DNA from: Lepas anatifera
Taxonomy: Eukaryota; Arthropoda; Thecostraca; Lepadidae
DNA length: 64,000 bases
NCBI GenBank assembly: GCA_034440635.1
Contig: JAOTON010001073.1
Coordinates: forward strand, 510,001-574,000
Direction: 5' to 3'
How positions within the stretch are numbered: position 1 is the first letter of the stretch; the number at the start of each line of letters is the position of its first letter. The notes under the pieces are model-generated. The model worked only from the letters and a program-made list of their open reading frames with translations. It was not told the DNA's origin and searched no databases. A program made the position numbers and the translations under genes. Shown here one piece after another: positions 56,608-64,000 of the stretch.

Positions 56608-56764
56608 CAGAGGGAGACAAGAGGAGATGGAGGCTAGGGGGCTCAAGTCACCAGAGGTATTCGAGTGCCTATGGTAAATGCATAAGCGGGGCAGTTCCGA
56701 GACAATGGTGAGGGATACTCGAGCCCCCCAACACCCTTGAGCTGAGGTCCTGGATCCGCCACTG
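56608..56764. mobile_element. hAT-like MITE, left end eroded
   Basis: The right end, inverted, is CAGTGGCGGATCCAGGAC. The interior GTAAATGCATAAG, GGTGAGGGATACTCGAGCCC matches 26240-26409 and 38146-38302. The left end (CAGAGGGAGACAAGAGG) is diverged and no target duplication is visible. Confidence 0.65.
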
Positions 56765-58995
56765 GTATGCAAGTGTCTATTCTTCATTCCCACCCGTGGT
56801 CAACACCGGTCATCTTCGGTTTTAGCCAATATTTTGGTCTCGTGACTTTCGCCTGATGGCCTTGGCACGAATTGAATAGTTAGCCAAAATACGGTTGTTA
56901 TTCTGATTTCCCTTGCATAGGGAAAACTATTTCCAACCCTTTTTAGCCCGGTATTCTTCACCGAGCATGATAACAGTGTTTATCCAGATGCTGTAATTTC
57001 ATTGAAGTACTTTAATTTCCAAGTGAAGTAAATTTGTATTGATAAATGAAGAAGGAACCACAATTTGACGTTAGGAGACTGGACAAATGCAATACATAAG
57101 TCAGATCCACATGAACTTAAGCCGATCTGGCATCAAATCTAAGCTTCATCGCTGTCCACCTGAGCCCAGTGCAGCAGCGTTTGCCCTTCCCAGCAAACGC
57201 ACGGAAGTGGTAAGTTAAGTACCCTGTGGGAAAGAGTGGAAGCAAGACATCGGCAGCGGGCGGGGCAGCCTCTTTGGGAGGGGAGTGGTCGAGAGAGGGA
57301 TGGGGGAGGGACGGCCGATCGGCTCCCTGTTATTGTCTGGGTTCGCTGATTGCCTGGTAATGAGGTGGGGCACCGGCTCCCGGCCCCTCCACCTCGGAAC
57401 CACTACCGACTTTCCTCGCAGACCGAGTGCCTCCATCACGTCGCAGTTAACGCGTGACCGACTGAGGGAGTTGTGGAATCTGCCGGGAAGTATGCAGATG
57501 ACGGCCACATTACACAAACATGACAGAGTGGGGCTTTTGTGTTGACTGCGCTGGGAAGAGCAGCAGGGGTAATTATCACTAATTATAACGGCGACTTGTC
57601 TGCTTCACAGCTCCAAATCTCCCTGCATGAGATGAAGAAGACTTTAGCATCAGCTGTCAATTGGCGGAACGATATTTTTATGTCTATCATTCTTAGCATT
57701 AGAGAGGTATAACAAAATATGATAAACCATCTTGGAATACACATATTTGACAATAAATGCCTCCACCGCTGTTGTGGAGGGAAACCAGATATCAGGACGT
57801 TTTTAGCTGCCGCTTGTTGTGCCCTGGCCCTGAAAGGCTTTGACCTGCATGACTTTTCTCGAGAAGCGAGAAGCCTTCGATGAGTGATAACGCGATTCCT
57901 GAAGCAAGTCTTGTTCTTGAGCATGGGGAAAAAATAAGGTGAAACCTGGATTGGATTGGGAATTCGGCGTTTAGAGCCTTGCATATCGGTGCAAATGTTA
58001 CGAGACGGAAAGAGTATAAGAGAAGAATAACTGTTTTATATAGATTATGCAGTACTGCAGTGAAGAACATGAATATTAGTTGATAAGATGTTATTCGGAA
58101 TTTCTCCTCGAATTCGGGATGAAAATTTAGCACATTCAGTGATTGAATATTCGGACACAGCCCTTCATCAGAACCTTAAAATAATAGATTGTTGATTTTT
58201 TGTATGAGCACCTTCATCGCATTCGTAGTTGCTTCGCATACGGTGCCCAGTTATTTTTCAACGATCAATTGCATTGATATTCTGATGACGGGCTGCGCCC
58301 TAATCTGAAACCAGTCTAAATTTGCTCAACCGTGTATCTCCATTTCGAGGAGGAAGTCAAAACAGGATCTTACCAATTTTGATTATAGCTTAATTAGTAG
58401 GTATATTTAGTTTCTTAGATTGACCCATCGGCCATGTTTTGACTGATCTATATAATGAGATTGCCTTGAGACCTGAATATCGACAGTAGGAGCTGAATAT
58501 TCCCTGGTTCGCTCGGGTTGTGCCCATCATACCGTTGTAAGTATTCGGATTAAACTCCCAGTGAGAAACTGTACGGGTCGGTTAGGCTCTGATACTGTCC
58601 GAGCCGCTCCCAGCTGCCCCGTGAGTCGAGCATTCGGGATAACAATGGGCAGTGGGCAGATACTGACCACAGCCGCATGTGTGCGGCCACCTGGGGCCTC
58701 ATTGGCACTGTTGCACCAGCATGGGCAGGGAAGGAAAAAACCTCAAACCTGTCGCCAACCTAATGTTAAACACTGTAAGCTGTCGCTCTCATTTTCTTTA
58801 AATATAGGAAATTTCTAACGCACATATAGTAGGTACGAAAAATAGTACCTAAATCGATAAAACAACCCTGCAATAACATTCCTGAATTCGCGAAGAGGCT
58901 TACTGAAGATCACACACCTATGCATAATTATGCCACCTGCGTAAGCGCCGCCACAGACACTGTAAAACAGCACGGACGAAAAAGGAAAATTTAAA
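56765..58995. other. apparently single-copy non-coding DNA
   Basis: No gene was recognised. Moderately GC-rich at 57230-57500 with overlapping frames on both strands. The remainder is AT-rich. Confidence 0.4.
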
Positions 58996-59069
58996 GTGGC
59001 CACGCTCGGGAACTGAATCCGTCATCCTTTCCTAACAAGTCCAGCGCCCTTCCGACTGCGCTACCTGCC
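58996..59069 (-). mobile_element. tRNA-like SINE head (putative)
   Basis: On the minus strand GGCAGGTAGCGCAGTCGG contains a perfect A-box TAGCGCAGTCGG, followed by GCGCTGGACTTGTTAGG and a B-box-like GGATTCAGTTCCC at suitable spacing. The acceptor ends do not pair, and the sequence continues into an AT-rich tail, so it is a tRNA-derived repeat rather than a working tRNA gene. Confidence 0.6.
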
Positions 59070-60389
59070 ATCTGAAGATTGCGCGAGCAGAGTTACATGT
59101 GATAATGATGAATAATTATCAATGAATGAGCTAACACATCCGACATAGAAGTGAAGTAACCAGTTGCCATGACTTGGTGTCGTCTCATTATAAAAGCTGT
59201 CGTTGCCCATGCAAGCGGCAAGTTTTGACTGTCGCGCGCTGTCGCTCCCGTCCACCGCTACATTGTGGTAAGTTAACAGGCAGGGTAGGGATGGGACTAC
59301 TAATATGTAATGGGTGTTCATTTACATGCGTTCTAGCCACAAAACGTTATCTGTGATATTTCCAGACTAGTCGCAGAAGTTGAACTTATATAAGCACGAA
59401 GGGGGAAGGTAATGACAGACCAAGGTGGCATAATTAGCGTTGGGAAAAATTTATCAAGATATATTTTTATCAAATGGTTTTTACCACACCCCCGAATTCA
59501 ATCGAAGAAGCTAATTTGCGTTATCTATTCTAGTTCATCGGGGTGATTACCCTGTCAGGGTGAGTTCTTTTCTTTGAAACTTCCCTGGAAACTCTTATTT
59601 TATTTAGCCCGTCAGAACTGTTCTGGTATTGTATAGATATTTCCTGTCGCACTTGATGGCTTCAATGTTCAGGTTCTGTCGCTATCCCTGGTTGGTGAGT
59701 TGGTGGGTTTTTCCACCCCTGAGCATGGGTTTCAGTGAACTTCGACTGTAGGCTGAGATGACTCCTGGGAGAACGGATGGAGGTTGAATAATAACTAATC
59801 CATGCTGCAGTTCTCCTTTTTGCTGAAACGCTACGCTTTAACAGACATGTTCTCGTGGGCAGCTAAGTGGTTTCACGGTTCCAGGACGCTCCAAGTCCCC
59901 TTTTTTGACCTATTTATCAGAGGTAAATTTACGTAAATTTTAGTTTTTGTATCGGCAATGTTTTCTTACCTTTACTTACAAATGCTTGTGCTGCAGGTTA
60001 CCCTATATGCCAATCTTCATCGCGGGCTTTTTCGTGCGGGCTAAACCTCGTGTAGTATTTTATTTCTAATAATACATTTTCTAGCTTTAACCATTTGAAC
60101 CTGATCTGTTCATTTCTGATGTGGTTTTTAGATCTTTACTTAGCCTGTAGGTATATGCAAAAAAATGTGTTTAAAAAATTAGCGTCAGAAGATACCCAGA
60201 TGCCTAGAACAAAACATTATGCAAGTTTGTTCGAGACCCAAGGTTCTCAACTTAAGTCTTCGAGAGAAGAATAAAACCTTTCCCATAACATTTGAATTTT
60301 TATGTTATACTAATCACAACATCAAAAACTTGGACCGAGCTATTTTGGTCTGGTACCTAACCAATGGGCATTCACAGCCTGCGTTGCCA
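59070..60389. other. non-coding, no recognised feature
   Basis: AT-rich sequence without recognisable genes or repeats. Confidence 0.45.
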
Positions 60390-60463
60390 GAGCGAACGAT
60401 GTCGGAGGTACCGACCCCTAATACGAGAACACAGGTTTGGTCTGGCCACTAGGCTACGCAATC
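60390..60463 (-). mobile_element. tRNA-like SINE head (weak)
   Basis: On the minus strand GCGTAGCCTAGTGGCCAGAC has an A-box-like TAGCCTAGTGG, and GGGGTCGGTACCTCCGAC is a B-box-like match about 45 bases later. The stems are not convincing for a functional tRNA. Confidence 0.4.
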
Positions 60464-61679
60464 AACATAGATGGCGCTGACTGAGCGTTCGTGGCTCGTA
60501 AAGAAATATGGCCGTATTCCACCTGAATTGGACTAATACCGCTCAACGTTACAAATGTAGACTGTTAGGTGGAAAACGAAAAACAATGTGCAAAGGCTTT
60601 CGCCCTCGAAAGCCACTATTTGAAGTGTATTTTTACCTTCCGCAACAGCAAGAGATTCCAAGGTACGGTTCCCCGATGTATATATTACTGCATTTAGCTC
60701 AGGCGGTACAACTTTAGAGGCGGGCAAAGACGCCTTGCACAGAACGGCTTATAAAAAGCTCTCAACTAACTCAGGCGGTACAAAGAAGAAAAACGTATTA
60801 AAGGGAATTTGGCACCTTGGTCGAATCCTGGAATTTAGTGAAATTAGGCGTACTTTTAGCGAAGAATAAAGAAACCACTCATGATTTCTCTGAAAAATGT
60901 TCAATTAGCTCAATATTTTGTTTTCAAAATACTCCTCTAGGAAAAAATAAATATCTCCCTGTGGATGATGTCACGATCTGGCAACCACTACCATACTTGA
61001 AACGCTTCAAGGGCTTCGATTGGCTGATGCTCATCGTGACGTTAGCATATGTTGTCACACCAGCAGCTCACAACAATGGCCGCCCGGCGAGGGGTAGATG
61101 AGGGGTAGGTGTCAGGTAGGTTTTAGCTTTTTTCTACGGAAATATTGAGTTCCAAGACAAATGATGTATGGAGTACCGGGTTTTCCGACTTGCTTTACAA
61201 CTTGACTATCTCAGTTAAAATCACGTTATGATGGAGCCACATTTTGTAGAAGAACGGAGAAGAACGGATTACCGTGGACTCAAAAGGCTAGATTTTAATC
61301 CACTAGGGGGCAGTCCTGACTTTTTCTGTCAGGAATTAATGCTTTCTGTCCCGCACAGCAAACCTAGTTAGAGGCCACAACGGGCTTCAGAATACGGCAT
61401 AGTATATAGTCATGTCTAACGTCAGGCTTGCATTTTTTGCAAGAAAGGAAAATGTTAGCACTTCGCACTTTCTCCCATGAATTTGGTTCATTTGGGCATA
61501 TGTACAAAATTTCATGAAAATTGATAACGTATTTAGGCCACACAAATTCTCAAAACAAGTTTTACAGCCCATTTCACAGGATTGTATATCAGCAAAGAAA
61601 CACGTCATGAAAAGTCCTGCTGGTAGGTATATTTTCTGACGCACCTTACCTTTACACGCCTAAGCTTTGATCCACTGCG
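60464..61679. other. non-coding, no recognised feature
   Basis: AT-rich DNA. ACTCAGGCGGTACAA-type sequence occurs twice, around 60698 and 60770. No gene was recognised. Confidence 0.4.
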
Positions 61680-62374
61680 CGCCTTCTCTTATAGTTCCGT
61701 CGTTAGGCCATCTCAGGTTATATCACTACATTTTGCCTTCAAAAAAGTGGAAAATTGGCACCGGTGATAACGGGTTCAACCTATTGATTTGAGATTTCCA
61801 TCACATACAAAGACCACCAAGTAACACAAGTTGTGCTTACGGGATTTATTATCTCGACGACATAGGGTCAGGTACGGGCCATGACCTCTCCGTTGAAGAT
61901 GCGTGGGAAAATATAAATCGGCGTAAAATGACTCTAATTCTGTAGATGCAGCCTTGAATAACACCCTATTCTCCGGTTCCTGACATCTTAGGCCACTTCC
62001 CAGGGCCCAGTATCCTGGTTCATTTTCACATTTATTAGCCACTGGTCGCAGTATCTATGCCACCAACGGTCACGCTCTTCACCCTCGAATTCCTTGTTTG
62101 TTCTTTTCTGAGGTAACCAGAAGTCAGAGTAGGTTTTTATATGTATAACAATCGATATTTACGTTTTATGTCTTAACGGCTGACAGAGTAGAATCACGTA
62201 AAATATATAAGTACGAGCACCATTGGAATCCTCCCGTCAAGCACAACCGAATGATGTATATTATGACAATGTAAGGTCAAATTCTAGAGTCGACCGGACC
62301 TGACCTGACCTAAGCCCACCCTCACCCTCCATAGCGCACGCTGGTGCCAGACCCCTCTCCAGTGCGGGTGTTAA
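61680..62374 (-). mobile_element. TTAA-type element in reverse orientation
   Basis: The right-hand boundary, inverted, is TTAACACCCGCACTGGAGAG, matching the left terminus of the 2401 family. Internally CATGACCTCTCCGTTGAAGA (about 61880) is the shared core, and GGACCTGACCTGACCTAAG is half-site-rich. The far end could not be found, so 61680 is a guess. Confidence 0.55.
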
Positions 62375-62610
62375 CACACGCACTTTAAGGGGCCTCAGGG
62401 CCCCCTCCAGTCATGACGTCATGTAAACGAGATTATGTGTCAAGGTCACCCCATATGAATGTCAAGTTCAAAGGTCACAGGTCAAGGTCATACCAGCATT
62501 TTCAAGGCTAGTAAACCCAATGCTTCCCGTCAGATTTCGTCACCCAGTGTGACGCATATTATTTTGTGACGTCATATTTACGATATCAATCATTTTTTTC
62601 TTTTTCCATA
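62371..62610 (-). mobile_element. right part of a TTAACAC-family element, reverse orientation
   Basis: Starting at the TTAA shared with the previous element, TTAACACACGCACTTTAAGG and GGGGCCTCAGGGCCCC mirror the right terminus at 3470-3498. AAGGTCACAGGTCAAGGTCA and CCAGCATTTTCAAGG correspond to the region before it. The rest of the element is missing or too diverged. Confidence 0.6.
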
Positions 62611-62656
62611 ACTCATATTGAATCAAATTTATGTTTTTTTTGGGATTTAGGTTCTG

Positions 62657-63735
62657 TTAACCTTCGCCCGGGTGGGGGGTCTTTTGCCCCCCTCGGGTTT
62701 TTCCGAAGTGACCAAAACGGCGGCGCGCAGCGCCGCAAACTTGTCTAGCTGTTCCTTCATCTTTTTACATCTTTTCTGAAAATTTTGGCTCAAGGTCATA
62801 TCAGGTCAGGTCCAGGTCAGGTGGTGACCTCACCTCAAAAATACTTAGGACGGCATAACTAAAAGAAGGGTTAATCGATAGTTGAAACTTAATCTTGGCC
62901 CACCGGAGCTACAACATTTGTTCCGGGATTTTTGATATTGGTGACCTAGGTCTGTGGAGCATGACCTCCCCATTGACAATGCATGGGAAATCACGAAATG
63001 AGCTTTTTCAGTAAATATGGATGGAATCAACTCAACATCGGTTGACTTGCTCTTAGCCCATTTCTGAAGCTGATACCAATTTTTGACTTGTGACCTTTAA
63101 AAGGTCACCTTAGGTCAATAAGATTTTTGGTGTTTTTCTCTATAAATTTTGAATAAACTAAGATGGTTTTATTTTGTCACCAAAGTGTTTGTATAGTCAC
63201 TGGACGTCAATGATATATCATGACTATACCAGGTGTTGGGTCGACCGTTGACCTGGGTCGGTAATTCTTAAATTTGACCTGGCTAGATATCTATATCATT
63301 CGATTCGTATTGACAGAGGATTGCAATGGTGCATAAACTATGGCTGTATCTTGTTTGGTTTTGAGCTATTAGCGAAAAGTAAACGCCCTTATGCATGGGT
63401 GGCTATGGACATTCCCAAGATATGCCCATATCTAGTGACCTGTAGCCCTAGGCTTTGACCTGACACGAAATGAATGCCACTGTAATGAAAGCGCATCTCA
63501 GAGCTTTCGAATGGTGTTAGAAATGTTTCTGTATATAGTTTCTGAGATATGGAGGATTTCTTAGTACACCTTTTAGGATTTTGACCTATTTTGACCTCTG
63601 GTGACCTTGATATTGACCTGACAAGAAAATACGGTTTTTCGATATCTTTTCGAGCTATGCTTTTGCCTTTTTCTGCTCTTAGTTTTTGAGATCGTGGGGT
63701 TTTACCCCCCCGGCGGTGGCTCTCCACAGGGTTAA
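62657..63735 (+). mobile_element. TTAA-flanked element related to the TTAACCC family, about 1.08 kb
   Basis: The left end TTAACCTTCGCCCGGGTGGG and inverted right end TTAACCCTGTGGAGAGCCAC are flanked by TTAA (62657, 63732). A block with ACGGCGGCGCGCAGCGCCGC follows the left end at the same place as the GGCGCAGCGCCGCGG block of the 4321 family. The core CATGACCTCCCCATTGACAA then TGCATGGG is at 62960. AGGTCA/TGACCT motifs are frequent. The 112-codon minus-strand frame at 63389-63727 has no recognisable motif. Confidence 0.75.
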
Positions 63736-64000
63736 GGCATAAAAATGTCTTTCGGATATTTCGAATCTATTTGCCGATTCTTTTTCAACGGATGGTATAA
63801 TAATGATAATGGTATTTTGATCGTTGCACAGCCTTTATTCAATCGATTGAAAAAGAATCATCAAATATATTCAAAATATCTGAAAACACATTTCATACTT
63901 TACCAGAAACTAAAGCCCGAACAAAGCTGATGGTTGATTCATATCTAAGGTAACTCAATTTTAAGATCAAGAGCAAGTTCAAAGAACATGGGCCCAGGTC
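63736..64000. other. non-coding, no recognised feature
   Basis: AT-rich sequence with several CGATT/AATCG-containing short inverted strings near 63825-63860. No gene was recognised. Confidence 0.4.

Overview
This window looks like repeat-rich intergenic or intronic DNA from an animal nuclear genome, most likely an invertebrate. The grounds are non-LTR retrotransposon sequence, tRNA-derived SINEs, many cut-and-paste DNA transposon derivatives, long AT/CT/GA microsatellites and no compact gene layout. The species cannot be fixed from sequence alone. No host protein-coding gene could be recognised. The only convincing coding homology is a 5'-truncated reverse-transcriptase C-terminus of a LINE (about 32.4-33.3 kb, minus strand). 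Nearly all other open frames are short, lack known motifs, or are forced open by tandem repeats.

Layout. (1) 0.6-5.8 kb, 9.5-10.3 kb, 41.0-44.1 kb, 46.4-46.8 kb, 56.1-56.5 kb and 61.7-63.7 kb hold non-autonomous elements bounded by TTAA. Their GC-rich inverted ends begin TTAACCC or TTAACAC (piggyBac/Kolobok-like target choice). They are unusually rich in AGGTCA/TGACCT hexamers and share a short internal core motif. Several are joined end to end at one TTAA, and one sits inside the arm of a long foldback element. (2) 26.5-35.5 kb is a nested structure. An outer hAT-like element of about 9.0 kb (8-bp duplication GATTGCGT) contains an old tandem array. That array is split by an inner hAT-like element of about 5.4 kb (8-bp duplication TCAGAACA) filled with a G/C-rich satellite of about 22-26 bp, and the satellite is split again by the LINE. 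A TTAA element sits in the right part of the outer element. (3) 26.2, 38.1, 53.3, 55.1, 55.4 and 56.6 kb hold short hAT-like MITEs, four of them with exact or 7/8 target duplications. (4) A tRNA-headed SINE family occurs at 3.0, 27.4 and 50.4 kb, two copies with target duplications; other tRNA-like heads are at 37.0, 59.0 and 60.4 kb. (5) The rest is apparently single-copy DNA with scattered GC-rich pockets and simple repeats.

The elements form a layered record of insertion rather than a gene system: hAT-like elements, TTAA elements, SINEs and a LINE inserted into one another, carrying tandem satellites with them. The most unusual features are the double nest with exact target duplications at both levels, the TTAA elements that share a core and carry dense nuclear-receptor-type half-sites, and the foldback element whose arm is interrupted precisely at an internal TTAA. 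All boundaries and counts were made by eye.
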